From positions 4,588,001 through 4,652,000 of the forward strand of contig NZ_CP034464.1 in assembly GCF_003955735.1 (NCBI RefSeq): a DNA stretch of 64,000 nt, read 5' to 3'. This DNA is from Undibacterium parvum. Its GTDB lineage: Bacteria > Pseudomonadota > Gammaproteobacteria > Burkholderiales > Burkholderiaceae_D. The notes below the pieces were generated by a model. That model ran no database searches. It saw nothing but the letters and a program-made list of their open reading frames with translations, and was not told where the DNA came from. Each line of letters opens with the position of its first letter. Positions within the stretch are counted from its first letter, which is position 1. Shown piece by piece: positions 44,737 through 53,529 of this stretch. A program made the position numbers and the translations under genes.

Positions 44737-45453
44737 ATGAACGATAAACAGCACACTAAACAAATTAAAATTCAAACAATGACCGACCTCTTTCCTAAAA
44801 AAAATGAAACAACGCATTTACCTGGATATGGAGAACAAAAACCTTACGCTGGAAAATGGTTACTTGCAGTTTCGACGCTCATTTTTGTATTAATCACGCT
44901 ATGCGCTTGGTACTCAATGAATCAGTACAATTATTTGCAAGACAATGACGAGCGGGTCGACGCCGAATGGAGTCACGTATTAAATCAATATACACGCAGA
45001 GCGGACTTGATTCCTAACCTGGTAGCCGTAGTTAAATCGTATGCATCGCATGAGACAAGCTTGTTTAATGAAATCGCTGCCGCGCGCTCCAAAGTAACTG
45101 AACTCTCTTCATCCGCGAAAAATAGTACAGATCCGCGCGCACTAGCGCAATTTCTGGAAGCACAAAAACAATTAGCAGTACCTCTTTCACGCTTATTAAT
45201 GGTTGCAGAAAAGTATCCGGACCTCAAGGCTAGTGATTTATATAGAGATCTGATGGTGCAATTAGAAGGAACAGAAAATCGAATAACGTATTCTAGACAA
45301 AGGTATATAGAAGCTGTGGCGAGATACAACTTTATGGTACGTCGTTTCCCTAGTAATTTAATTGCGAAACAGGCAGGCTATAATGCCAGAGCAAAATTTG
45401 ACGTGGAAAATGTGTCTGCTATACAGCATCCGCCAGAAATCGAACTGAAATGA
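44737..45453 (+). CDS. LemA-family membrane-anchored protein
   Basis: A 238-residue protein with a cytoplasmic N-tail, one transmembrane helix (about 47-68, WLLAVSTLIFVLITLCAWYS), then an extracytoplasmic helical domain. The LemA core is visible: NEDERVDAEWSHVLNQYTRRADLIPNLV-like sequence (here DNDERVDAEWS onward), AARSKV, LEGTENRITYSRQRYIEAVARYNFMVRRFPSNL. LemA proteins commonly pair with TPM-domain proteins, as here. Their molecular role is not settled. First of three overlapping genes. The N-terminal tail is longer than usual, and an ATG at 44779 is an alternative start. Confidence 0.9.
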   Translation: MNDKQHTKQIKIQTMTDLFPKKNETTHLPGYGEQKPYAGKWLLAVSTLIFVLITLCAWYSMNQYNYLQDNDERVDAEWSHVLNQYTRRADLIPNLVAVVKSYASHETSLFNEIAAARSKVTELSSSAKNSTDPRALAQFLEAQKQLAVPLSRLLMVAEKYPDLKASDLYRDLMVQLEGTENRITYSRQRYIEAVARYNFMVRRFPSNLIAKQAGYNARAKFDVENVSAIQHPPEIELK

Positions 45454-46154
45454 TAATGCGCTTATTTATTGCTTCAATCGCTTGTTTGTTTTGCGCGTCA
45501 GCGCTAGCTTTATCGTCAGACAATCCAGTAGTCATCTCCAATATTGAGTTTCCTATCCCGGATCAGTATTTGTTAGTCAACGACTACTTCGGACTTTTAA
45601 CAATAGCAAGGTCCGTAGAAATTAATAAAAAATTACAAGCACTAGAAAAACATAATGGGACACAAATCGTCTACATGTCGGTACCATCAACCGGCAAGCT
45701 GGATATCCGAGATTACGCTATCAAAGTTGCCAACAAGTGGGACCTGGGGAATAACGGTCAAGGGAATGGCGTACTATTTCTTGTATGCCAGGATGGCAAC
45801 ATGTATATCTATGTGGGCCCGGGAGTAGCCGGTGCGTTGCCTGACGTGAAAATAGCCCGGATATTCAGAGATATTGCAGCACCTCATTTTAAGCTTGAAA
45901 ATTATTCCGAAGGGATAGAGGCTACTTTGGATGAATTAATCAAGGCAGCTAAATGGGAAGACACTACTCCAACGTTTTATAACTATCTCGATGCAACTGG
46001 ATACTATTTTTCGCCTTTCCTGAGCATTTTTGAACGAGTAAAAATGTTACTCACTTTAGAAAGAGTGTTAATAGGAGCACTCGTACTTTTTGGGGTTTTG
46101 TATGCGGCCGGATTGATGATTAGCCGCAGGAAAAAAGATCGGACAGCGAATTGA
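45450..46154 (+). CDS. TPM-domain (YgcG-like) exported membrane protein
   Basis: A 234-residue protein with a signal peptide (1-20), a TPM domain (about 40-170: VNDYFGLLT, then the NGTQIVYMSVPSTGKLDIRDYAIKVANKWDLGNNGQGNGVLFLV block), and a C-terminal transmembrane helix (about 206-226) ending in basic RRKKDR. The Gly-rich tail of many YgcG proteins is absent. The start overlaps the lemA stop (ATGA). TPM domains have been linked to phosphatase activity in plants and photosystem repair, but the bacterial role is unclear. Confidence 0.87.
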   Translation: MIMRLFIASIACLFCASALALSSDNPVVISNIEFPIPDQYLLVNDYFGLLTIARSVEINKKLQALEKHNGTQIVYMSVPSTGKLDIRDYAIKVANKWDLGNNGQGNGVLFLVCQDGNMYIYVGPGVAGALPDVKIARIFRDIAAPHFKLENYSEGIEATLDELIKAAKWEDTTPTFYNYLDATGYYFSPFLSIFERVKMLLTLERVLIGALVLFGVLYAAGLMISRRKKDRTAN

Positions 46155-46648
46155 AACATGTAATGGTTTTTGTTGTGCTCGGCCTCTCCATCTATTTTTT
46201 GGCCATTAAAAAATCTGACATTGATTTACTCATGGTACCAGTAGCCAATTATAGTGAGGCACAGGCAGGCAACCGTTTTGCAGATGTGATGCCCAGTCAG
46301 TTGCCTATTACCCCGAAACTATTGGCCGAAGTAGGAGTTGTGACGGTGGTATATTTTCACGATGAAAACTGTTCCGGCTGCTTACAACTCGATAGAAATA
46401 TCGCGGACTTTTTAGTCGTCAGACCCGATGTTGCGGTCCGCAAGGTAAGTATGAGCCCTGGTAAAAATGGCTATAGCGATGCAATCAGAGATTACCAATG
46501 GAAGATTTACATGGCACCATGTATTTTGATCTTTGATAAAAATCGTAAGTTAATTGCTGCCGATGAAAAAACGAATGCTACTGGTCAAGATTTACTGGAA
46601 AAATGGATGGCCAGAGAATTAGACCATTCTGCAAACAAGAAGATATAA
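46151..46648 (+). CDS. Membrane-anchored thioredoxin-like protein in the LemA/TPM operon
   Basis: A 165-residue protein with an N-terminal hydrophobic anchor (about 4-20), then a thioredoxin-like fold. VVYFHDENCSGCLQLDRNI holds a CSGC active-site pair (Cys74, Cys77), and MAPCILIFDK (121-130) fits the cis-Pro strand of the fold, with an extra Cys124 after the proline. The start is a TTG overlapping the TPM gene stop (TTGA), or ATG at 46163. The overlap makes co-translation with LemA and TPM likely, so it may keep thiols of a partner reduced. I know of no standard three-gene family of this kind. Confidence 0.75.
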   Translation: MKHVMVFVVLGLSIYFLAIKKSDIDLLMVPVANYSEAQAGNRFADVMPSQLPITPKLLAEVGVVTVVYFHDENCSGCLQLDRNIADFLVVRPDVAVRKVSMSPGKNGYSDAIRDYQWKIYMAPCILIFDKNRKLIAADEKTNATGQDLLEKWMARELDHSANKKI

Positions 46649-46789
46649 ACGATTGTTTGAAGCTCGGTTTTCAAGAGATAAATTTACTCAGAAATCGAAA
46701 GCCAAATGTGGCGCCGTCATCTCAGAGATCTAAATTTATGTCAAAGGTAGGCGCAGTGGTCATGCGCCTCTTGGCCCGAAAAACCTTGG

Positions 46790-46815
46790 AAAGGCGCACT
46801 AACAATGCGCCTTTT
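46790..46815 (+). terminator. Terminator after the LemA-TPM-thioredoxin operon
   Basis: Stem AAAGGCGCA/TGCGCCTTT with a 7-base loop and a short T-run, between convergent thioredoxin-like and thrC genes. Confidence 0.75.
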
Positions 46816-46865
46816 GTACTATAAATACCGCCAAGGTCAACCTATCTATCGAAGCAACCCAATAA

Positions 46866-48326
46866 TTACAAACCAGTGTGCTCCGCGATAAACGCTTTCA
46901 TTTTCACGACATCAGTATCCATGACGATGAAACGTTGCGGTAGCGCTTCTATATTTTCAAAACCAGCCGGGCGCTCGGCATCCCGCCCCAGTGCTTCTTG
47001 TATGGTTTCGTTAAATTTTGCTGGCAAGGCGGTTTCTAGTACGATCATAGGCACGCCAGTTTGCAGATGTTCTAGCGCGACCTTGATACCATCGGCGGTA
47101 TGCGTGTCGACCGTGATACCGTAATTTTTTTCCACCTGACGTATCGTTGTGAGTCTATCTGCGTGCACCGATTTACCCGATTCAAAGCCAAAATGCGCGA
47201 TCTTCTTAAATTCATCGCCATCACTGCCAGGGCCGCCTGATAAATCGAAACCACCCTCTGTCTCAACTTTTTTGAATAAGGCGGCAACCCGTGCTGCATC
47301 GCCGTCTAACAGATCGAAAATGAAGCGTTCAAAATTGGAGGCCTTGGAAATATCCATAGACGGGCTGGTGGTATGCCAGGTTTCGGCTGACTTGCGGACA
47401 CGGTACACACCGGTGCGGAAAAACTCGTCCAAAACATCATTCTCATTAGTGGCTACCACTAATTTATCGATAGGTAAGCCCATCATGCGAGCGATATGAC
47501 CGGCGCAGATATTTCCAAAATTGCCTGATGGTACGGTAAATGAGACTTTTTGCTGGTTATTGCTAGTGGCACTCAGATAGCCGCGGAAGTAATACACCAC
47601 CTGGGCTACCACCCTCGCCCAATTAATTGAGTTAACGGTACCGATTTTTTGACGACTCTTGTACTCCAGATCATTTGAAACTGCCTTAACCATGTCCTGA
47701 CAATCGTCAAAAACGCCATCCACCGCAATATTGTAGATATTCGGGTCTTGCAGGCTGAACATTTGTGCCGTCTGAAATGCGCTCATTTTTTTATGCGGCG
47801 ACAGCATGAACACGCGTATGCCTTTTTTGCCGCGCATTGCGTATTCGGCTGCACTACCGGTATCGCCCGAGGTCGCGCCGAAGATATTGAGTTCAGCATC
47901 ATGCTTGGCTAAAGTATATTCAAACAAATTACCCAATAATTGCATCGCCATGTCTTTAAACGCCAGCGTAGGACCGTTTGACAAGGCCTGCAGCAACAAG
48001 GATTTTCCATCAGCGTCGGTCAGCACACGTAATGGGGTAATTTGCGCGGCATCTTGCTCAGGGCGCGTATTGCGATACACCTCGCCAGTATAGGTCTTGT
48101 CACAGATAGCTTTGAGATCGGCTTCTGGAATATCGCTTGCAAATTTCTTCAATACCGCCAAGGCCAATTCGGCATAGGAAAAAGTGCGCCAGGCATTGAG
48201 CTCGTCGGCTGTCACTTGTGGGTAGCATTGCGGCAGATACAGACCACCATCCGGCGCTAAACCGCCTAACAGGATTTCAGAGAAATTTTGCTGTGCGGTG
48301 TGACCGCGTGTCGATACATAATGCAT
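46866..48326 (-). CDS. thrC: Threonine synthase
   Basis: Converts O-phosphohomoserine to threonine with PLP. It starts MHYVSTRGHTAQQNFSEILLGGLAPDGGLYLP, the typical N-terminus, and carries the PLP lysine in NGPTLAFKDMAMQLLG, GATSGDTGSAAEYAM and the phosphate-binding VPSGNFGNI. At 486 residues it is the long class II form of proteobacteria and yeast. The frame extends 28 codons upstream but family similarity begins at the ATG at 48326. No thrB or hom lies nearby. It sits beside a threonine-degradation locus, transcribed away from it. Confidence 0.95.
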   Translation of the reverse strand: MHYVSTRGHTAQQNFSEILLGGLAPDGGLYLPQCYPQVTADELNAWRTFSYAELALAVLKKFASDIPEADLKAICDKTYTGEVYRNTRPEQDAAQITPLRVLTDADGKSLLLQALSNGPTLAFKDMAMQLLGNLFEYTLAKHDAELNIFGATSGDTGSAAEYAMRGKKGIRVFMLSPHKKMSAFQTAQMFSLQDPNIYNIAVDGVFDDCQDMVKAVSNDLEYKSRQKIGTVNSINWARVVAQVVYYFRGYLSATSNNQQKVSFTVPSGNFGNICAGHIARMMGLPIDKLVVATNENDVLDEFFRTGVYRVRKSAETWHTTSPSMDISKASNFERFIFDLLDGDAARVAALFKKVETEGGFDLSGGPGSDGDEFKKIAHFGFESGKSVHADRLTTIRQVEKNYGITVDTHTADGIKVALEHLQTGVPMIVLETALPAKFNETIQEALGRDAERPAGFENIEALPQRFIVMDTDVVKMKAFIAEHTGL

Positions 48327-48454
48327 AGTAAAGAGAGATTTGGCGAAGTTGGAAGAAAGGTTTTCAGCATTATATCTTCCCGCCAGCGCTAAGGCCGTGC
48401 AAGAGAGCAATTTATTCGCGTTAAATTCGAATTTTATTTGCTGCTCGCAACTTT

Positions 48455-49039
48455 TTACCGATGAATCACCACCATTATGGCTTTGGCTTCGGTTTTTCCG
48501 ATATTTCGTATGGCGTGATTCTTATCTGCCTCATAACGCGCAGTCCCTCCCAGTTTGAGTTTTTTCTTGTTACCGTCTACTTCTACTTCTACACTTCCTT
48601 GTAGTAGGGTCAGATGTTCGGTTGCACCTGGGTCATGTGAGGCTGACACCAGTGCGCCGCCGACGGCAAGGCTGAGTTCATACCATTCGAAACGGCCTGC
48701 CAATTCCATAGGGCCTAAAATTTTGAGTATGTAACCAGCATGTTCCCCCGGCAAGGTCGGGGTTTCATGTGGCTCTAACATGCGTATGCTGTCGACCACA
48801 GGAGCTGTAGATGAGAGTAATTCAGCAATACTCACACCCAGCGCGTTGGCCAAGCGCCAGGCGACAGCGATGGTTGGATTGGCAGTTTCACGCTCTATCT
48901 GCGACAACATGGATTTGGATACGCCGGCGGTGCGCGACAGGTCTTCCAGTGTCAAGCCGCGCTCTTGGCGCAGGCGTTGCAAAGTTGCACCGACCTGAGG
49001 GGGTGCCGCTGTTTGCTGGTTTACGATCACTTTTTTCAT
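48455..49039 (-). CDS. XRE-family regulator with C-terminal cupin domain
   Basis: A one-component regulator of 194 residues. The helix-turn-helix is at about 18-70 (LQRLRQERGLTLEDLSRTAGVSKSMLSQIERE), followed by a cupin_2 domain (about 110-190: LAVGGALVSASHDPGATEHLTLLQGSVEVEVDG). It is divergent from kbl-tdh-sdaA. Two copies of TATATCGAAT spaced exactly 20 bases lie just upstream, a likely binding site. Regulation of threonine/serine catabolism with an amino acid or metabolite bound in the cupin is inferred from position only. Confidence 0.9.
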   Translation of the reverse strand: MKKVIVNQQTAAPPQVGATLQRLRQERGLTLEDLSRTAGVSKSMLSQIERETANPTIAVAWRLANALGVSIAELLSSTAPVVDSIRMLEPHETPTLPGEHAGYILKILGPMELAGRFEWYELSLAVGGALVSASHDPGATEHLTLLQGSVEVEVDGNKKKLKLGGTARYEADKNHAIRNIGKTEAKAIMVVIHR

Positions 49040-49080
49040 ATTTTTTCTTGCATCGTTCGAAAAGTATAGCTAATATCCGT

Positions 49081-49110
49081 TATATCGAATTTTTGTGCAA
49101 TATATCGAAT
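49081..49110. promoter_or_regulatory. Direct repeat TATATCGAAT x2, period 20 bp
   Basis: Perfect 10-base repeats at 49081-49090 and 49101-49110, followed by TTTTTGT and TATTGT. The 20-base period (two helix turns) in the divergent region of the XRE-cupin gene and kbl suits a dimeric regulator on one DNA face. Confidence 0.6.
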
Positions 49111-49300
49111 TATTGTAAGTTGAGTAAATTTCCTAGTTGCGAGCCATCTTATCAGAAACAGCTGGCACTAAAAGGCAGAAATACTTGAATTCAACGCAGC
49201 TGCAAATTGTATTCGACTTAATTAGAACTTAAGCACTTAACTATCAATATCACTAGCACCAAAGCACCTAAATACTCACGCATTAGCCCTGGAGACAAAA

Positions 49301-50518
49301 ATGACCGCAGACGCAAACAAAACCAGCAAGAGAAATGAATTCTTCTCCGAACTAGGTGGCAAACTCGACACTTTGCGTGAGCAAGGTCTGTACAAACCTG
49401 AACGCGTGATCGCCTCGCGTCAGGGCTCCTCGGTTACTTGCGACGATGGCCGCCAATTAATCAATTTGTGCGCGAATAATTATCTAGGTTTGTCGGGCGA
49501 TGAAGCCACCGTGCAGGCATCCATTGCTGCCACCGAAAAATATGGTTATGGTCTATCGTCGGTGCGTTTTATCTGCGGCACGCAAACCGTGCACAAACAA
49601 TTAGAAAAAGCCATATCCAGCTTCTTAGGGATGGAAGACACTATCCTTTACGCCGCTGCTTTCGATGCCAATGGCGGCGTCTTTGAACCGCTGTTTGATG
49701 AGCAAGATGCGATTATCTCGGATGCACTGAACCACGCCTCTATCATCGACGGTATCCGTCTATGTAAGGCGGCGCGCTATCGTTATGCAAATAACGACAT
49801 GGCCGATCTAGAGCTCCAACTGCAAGCCGCAGCCGACAAGCGCCATCGCATCATCGTCACGGATGGCGTATTTTCTATGGACGGTACCATCGCAAAACTC
49901 AATGAGATTTGCGATCTGGCAGATAAATACGATGCTCTGGTAATGATCGATGAGTGCCACGCTTCTGGCTTCATGGGCGCAACCGGACGCGGTACCCACG
50001 AACACCACAATGTCATGGGTCGCATTGACATCATTACCGGTACACTGGGCAAAGCCTTAGGTGGTGCCATGGGCGGATTTACCGCTGCGCGCAAGGAAGT
50101 GATCGATACTCTACGCCAGAAATCACGTCCCTATTTATTCTCGAATACCTTAGCCCCTTCTATCGCTGGCGCCTCCTTATCAGTATTAGAAAGACTGTCA
50201 TCGTCCACAGAATTACGCGACCGCCTGCATGCAAATACCGCCTTCTTTCGCAAAGAAATCGCTGAACTAGGTTTCACCATCAAACCAGGTACCCATCCAG
50301 TGGTGCCGGTGATGCTGTTTGACGCTCCGGTCGCGCAAAAATTTGCTGCGCGTATGTACGAATTAGGTGTACTAGTCACCGGTTTCTTTTATCCGGTGGT
50401 GCCTATGGGGCAGGCACGCGTTCGGGTGCAACTTTCGGCTGCTCACACCACAGAACAATTGAAAACTGCCTTGACCGCCTTTGCGCAAGCCGGTCGCGAA
50501 CTTGGCTTGATCAAGTAA
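49301..50518 (+). CDS. kbl: Glycine C-acetyltransferase (2-amino-3-ketobutyrate CoA ligase)
   Basis: Cleaves 2-amino-3-ketobutyrate with CoA to glycine and acetyl-CoA, the second step of threonine breakdown. It is a PLP alpha-oxoamine synthase of 405 residues. It has INLCANNYLGLSGDE, GYGLSSVRFICGTQTVHKQLE, the His/Asp motif MIDECHASGFMGATGRGTHEHH, and the PLP lysine in TGTLGKALGGAMGGF. These match the Kbl subgroup rather than BioF or HemA. First gene of an operon with SDR-type tdh, 62 bases apart. Confidence 0.95.
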   Translation: MTADANKTSKRNEFFSELGGKLDTLREQGLYKPERVIASRQGSSVTCDDGRQLINLCANNYLGLSGDEATVQASIAATEKYGYGLSSVRFICGTQTVHKQLEKAISSFLGMEDTILYAAAFDANGGVFEPLFDEQDAIISDALNHASIIDGIRLCKAARYRYANNDMADLELQLQAAADKRHRIIVTDGVFSMDGTIAKLNEICDLADKYDALVMIDECHASGFMGATGRGTHEHHNVMGRIDIITGTLGKALGGAMGGFTAARKEVIDTLRQKSRPYLFSNTLAPSIAGASLSVLERLSSSTELRDRLHANTAFFRKEIAELGFTIKPGTHPVVPVMLFDAPVAQKFAARMYELGVLVTGFFYPVVPMGQARVRVQLSAAHTTEQLKTALTAFAQAGRELGLIK

Positions 50519-50580
50519 AACCAAACAAGTACTAGCCAAATACTAAGCACACAGAATAAGTTATTAGAAAGAAGTTTGAT

Positions 50581-51561
50581 ATGGAAAGAATTTTAGTCAT
50601 AGGCGCCAACGGTCAGATCGGTAGCGAATTGGTAGACGCGCTGGCGGCCCAACATGGCGCGGACAATGTCATTGCTGCCGACATCAGCCCGGCTAGCTTG
50701 TATGGTGCCAAGCGTTATGAAGTGATCGATGTGCTCAATGCTGACAGACTCGCTGCCGTTGCTGAGCAATACCAAATCACTCAGGTGTATCAATTGGCCG
50801 CCCTATTATCTGCCACCGGTGAGCAAGCGCCCTTAAAAGCCTGGACCTTAAACATGGACGGCTTACTCAATATTCTGGAGTTGGCGAGGATACGTGGTGC
50901 CGCAGGCAAACCACTGAAAGTGTTCTGGCCGTCCTCGATTGCCGCTTTTGGCCCAAATACACCGGCCCAAAATACACCACAATATACGGTCATGGATCCA
51001 AGCACTATTTACGGCATCAGTAAACTGGCCGGTGAGCGCCTGTGCGAATATTATTTTCAGAAATACGGCGTAGATGTGCGCAGCATACGCTACCCAGGCA
51101 TCATCAGTTATAAGTCGCCGCCGGGCGGTGGCACTACCGATTACGCCATCGCGATTTTCCATGCTGCCCTCCGTGGAGAAAACTATCCATGCTTCCTGGA
51201 AGCGGAAACCACGCTGCCTATGATCTACATGCCAGATGCAATCCGCGCGACGATTTCTTTGATGGAGTGCGCTGCCGACAAACTTTCTATTCGTTCGTCC
51301 TACAATGTGGCCGGTCTAAGCTTCAATCCACGGGAATTAGCGTTAGTAATCGAACAAAATTTGCCCGGATTTGCAATACACTATGCGCCAGACAGTCGTC
51401 AGGCAATTGCAGCAAGCTGGCCACAAAGTCTGGACGATACTGTCGCCCGCCAGGACTGGGGTTGGCAGCCGCAAGTTGATCTCCAACATTTGGTGACAGA
51501 CATGCTGAAAAATGTCCAGATCAGCCCAGCGAGTGTAGCAACTACCAGTAAGGCGGCGTAA
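50581..51561 (+). CDS. tdh: L-threonine 3-dehydrogenase, extended-SDR type
   Basis: Oxidises threonine to 2-amino-3-ketobutyrate with NAD. The Rossmann motif is GANGQIG (8-14), and the active-site Tyr144 and Lys148 are in YGISK. WPSSIAAFGPNTP and RYPGIISYKSPPGGGTTDYA are conserved segments of the short-chain threonine dehydrogenase family. At 326 residues it is unrelated to the zinc-dependent E. coli Tdh. Its position directly after kbl supports the assignment over other NAD-dependent epimerases. Confidence 0.9.
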   Translation: MERILVIGANGQIGSELVDALAAQHGADNVIAADISPASLYGAKRYEVIDVLNADRLAAVAEQYQITQVYQLAALLSATGEQAPLKAWTLNMDGLLNILELARIRGAAGKPLKVFWPSSIAAFGPNTPAQNTPQYTVMDPSTIYGISKLAGERLCEYYFQKYGVDVRSIRYPGIISYKSPPGGGTTDYAIAIFHAALRGENYPCFLEAETTLPMIYMPDAIRATISLMECAADKLSIRSSYNVAGLSFNPRELALVIEQNLPGFAIHYAPDSRQAIAASWPQSLDDTVARQDWGWQPQVDLQHLVTDMLKNVQISPASVATTSKAA

Positions 51562-51600
51562 AAATAACCATTGAGACAATCAAGTTAAAAGGCGGACAGT

Positions 51601-52983
51601 ATGGACATGCGGGTATTCGATTTATTTAAAATTGGTGTAGGTCCATCCAGTTCTCATACCGTAGGTCCGATGATCGCGGCCAGGCGTTTTTTACTTGAGT
51701 GTCCAGATCTATTTAAGGCCAGCAAAGTACAAGTTGGCTTATACGGCTCACTGGCCTTGACTGGTATCGGTCACGCCACGGATAAAGCGGTGTTACTCGG
51801 TTTAATGGGCGAGACGCCGCAAGACGTGGCGCCCGACACGGTAGAAGATAAATTAAGCACGCTCGCCACTAGCGGCATCATGCATTTGCTGGGCGAATAC
51901 AGCATTAAATTCGATATTCTGGATGACTTGCTGTGGTTCAAAAAAGAAGTGCTGCCTGGTCACCCTAACGGCATGCGTTTCACACTGACCCGCACTGACG
52001 GTAGCGTCTATGAGAGAATTTTTTACTCAACTGGCGGTGGCTTCATCTATTCTGCAGAAGAATTGCAACAAGATGGTAGCGCTACTGAAAAAGAAGTGGT
52101 CGCCGTGCCCTACCCGTTTGGCACCATGGCAGAATTACTCGCGCATGGAAAGCACAGTGGCAAAAGCATCGCTGCAATGTTGCGTGAAAATGAACTGGCA
52201 CATTGTAGTGCCGACGAGCTCGATGCTGGCCTCGACCGGATCTGGAATGTCATGAGCCATTGCATAGATCGCGGCTTGCAAATTACCGGAGAATTGCCTG
52301 GTGGCCTGCACGTGCAAAGACGCGCAGCCAAACTATGGCTGACCGCCAATAACACCACCAATGTCTTGCCTCACGATGGCATGCACAAAGTGAGTCTGTA
52401 CGCGATGGCCGTGAATGAAGAGAATGCTGCGGGCGGGCGCGTAGTGACAGCGCCGACCAATGGCGCGGCTGGCATTATTCCGGCAATTCTCAGATACTAT
52501 TCACAAGACTGCAAACCTAGCAATCCAGAACACGGGATACGCAATTTTATGCTAGTGGCCGCAGCCATCGGTATGCTGTGCAAGAAAAACGCCTCAATTT
52601 CCGGCGCCGAAATTGGCTGCCAGGGCGAAGTAGGAGTGGCGTGCGCGATGGCCGCCGCTGGCTTAACCGCAGCCTTAGGCGGCAGCAATGAACAAATCGA
52701 GACTGCGGCCGAGATCGGTATCGAGCATCATCTGGGAATGACCTGCGATCCGATCGGCGGACTGGTGCAGATCCCCTGTATAGAACGCAATGGCATGGGC
52801 GCGGTCAAGGCGATTACCGCAGCTTCATTGGCTTTAAAGAGCGATGGCGTACATCACGTCAGTCTCGATCAGGCCATAGAAACCATGCGTCAGACCGGCT
52901 TTGATATGCAAGCGAAATATAAGGAAACCTCTTTAGGCGGTCTGGCGATTCATGTCATCACTGTCAATCACGCAGCTTGCTAA
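51601..52983 (+). CDS. sdaA: L-serine ammonia-lyase, iron-sulfur type
   Basis: Deaminates L-serine to pyruvate. It is the single-chain 460-residue form, with beta domain start [22 protein letters not shown] and alpha domain [40 protein letters not shown] and [19 protein letters not shown], whose cysteines hold the 4Fe-4S cluster. It lies 39 bases after tdh. With kbl-tdh it forms a threonine to glycine and serine to pyruvate route; glycine would need GlyA, not seen here. Confidence 0.95.
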   Translation: MDMRVFDLFKIGVGPSSSHTVGPMIAARRFLLECPDLFKASKVQVGLYGSLALTGIGHATDKAVLLGLMGETPQDVAPDTVEDKLSTLATSGIMHLLGEYSIKFDILDDLLWFKKEVLPGHPNGMRFTLTRTDGSVYERIFYSTGGGFIYSAEELQQDGSATEKEVVAVPYPFGTMAELLAHGKHSGKSIAAMLRENELAHCSADELDAGLDRIWNVMSHCIDRGLQITGELPGGLHVQRRAAKLWLTANNTTNVLPHDGMHKVSLYAMAVNEENAAGGRVVTAPTNGAAGIIPAILRYYSQDCKPSNPEHGIRNFMLVAAAIGMLCKKNASISGAEIGCQGEVGVACAMAAAGLTAALGGSNEQIETAAEIGIEHHLGMTCDPIGGLVQIPCIERNGMGAVKAITAASLALKSDGVHHVSLDQAIETMRQTGFDMQAKYKETSLGGLAIHVITVNHAAC

Positions 52984-52994
52984 TACTGAAAGCT

Positions 52995-53017
52995 GGCAAA
53001 CGCGACTAGCGTTTGCC
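52995..53017 (+). terminator. Hairpin terminator candidate after sdaA
   Basis: A 9-bp perfect stem GGCAAACGC/GCGTTTGCC with a 5-base loop, 12 bases after the sdaA stop. The trailing sequence is not a clean T-run. Confidence 0.5.
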
Positions 53018-53203
53018 TAGCTCCCTAAGTTGGCATCGCTATCATTTCTAGATAATTTTCGAACCCATGCCGCCAGCGCGCACTGTTTATGCGCCTGCTG
53101 GCAGCATATGCTCCCAAACCCGCATGGATAGTGGGCTGCGGGGCTATGGTGTTTTTATTTACTCGCCGTGCAGCCTGATATTTTCGTCAATTATTCACAA
53201 ATA

Positions 53204-53218
53204 TCATATCCGATATGA
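53204..53218. promoter_or_regulatory. 15-base perfect palindrome TCATATCCGATATGA
   Basis: Seven-base arms (TCATATC/GATATGA) around one central C, in AT-rich DNA. Shape and length suit a transcription-factor operator; the factor is unknown. Confidence 0.5.
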
Positions 53219-53246
53219 GAAGTTAAAATTAGGTGGCTAGCGCATC

Positions 53247-53282
53247 TCACTTTAAAATTCCACATCGGCAATTTTAAAGTGA
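53247..53282. repeat. 13-bp perfect inverted repeat, 10-base loop
   Basis: TCACTTTAAAATT and its complement AATTTTAAAGTGA separated by CCACATCGGC. It could be a stem-loop in a leader or a paired operator; no T-run follows for a terminator. Confidence 0.6.
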
Positions 53283-53529
53283 TAAATTTAAGCGCAAGCT
53301 TGAACTTATCCCTCCCCTCTTCCAAGCAGCTAGTGCATTGGTAAGCAGTACACCTTGCCTACGCTGGCGTCGCCGCCTCACCCTATTTTAAATATGCGGG
53401 TAGCGGCAGCGGCACCAATTTAAATAATCGCTTTGTAGCTCTTCGTACGGCCTGTTTAATTTTCTCTAAATCGAAAATTCCCAGGCCTCGCATATAGAGC
53501 TGTAATGCTATAAATAGAAATATACATCC

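Larger units (their letters stand above)
53018..53529. other. Intergenic region rich in inverted repeats, no gene
   Basis: About 510 bases before the solute-binding-protein gene. No convincing ORF on either strand. It holds a GC-rich hairpin (GCCAGC...GCTGGC, about 53072-53102), an ATATGCTCCC sequence recalling the ATACTCCC repeats, two perfect inverted repeats listed separately and AT-rich promoter-like DNA just before 53530. Confidence 0.6.

Noticed and set aside
46603..46824. 73-codon frame after the thioredoxin-like gene
   Set aside because: Overlaps the preceding gene and the terminator, no domain; unlikely to be real.
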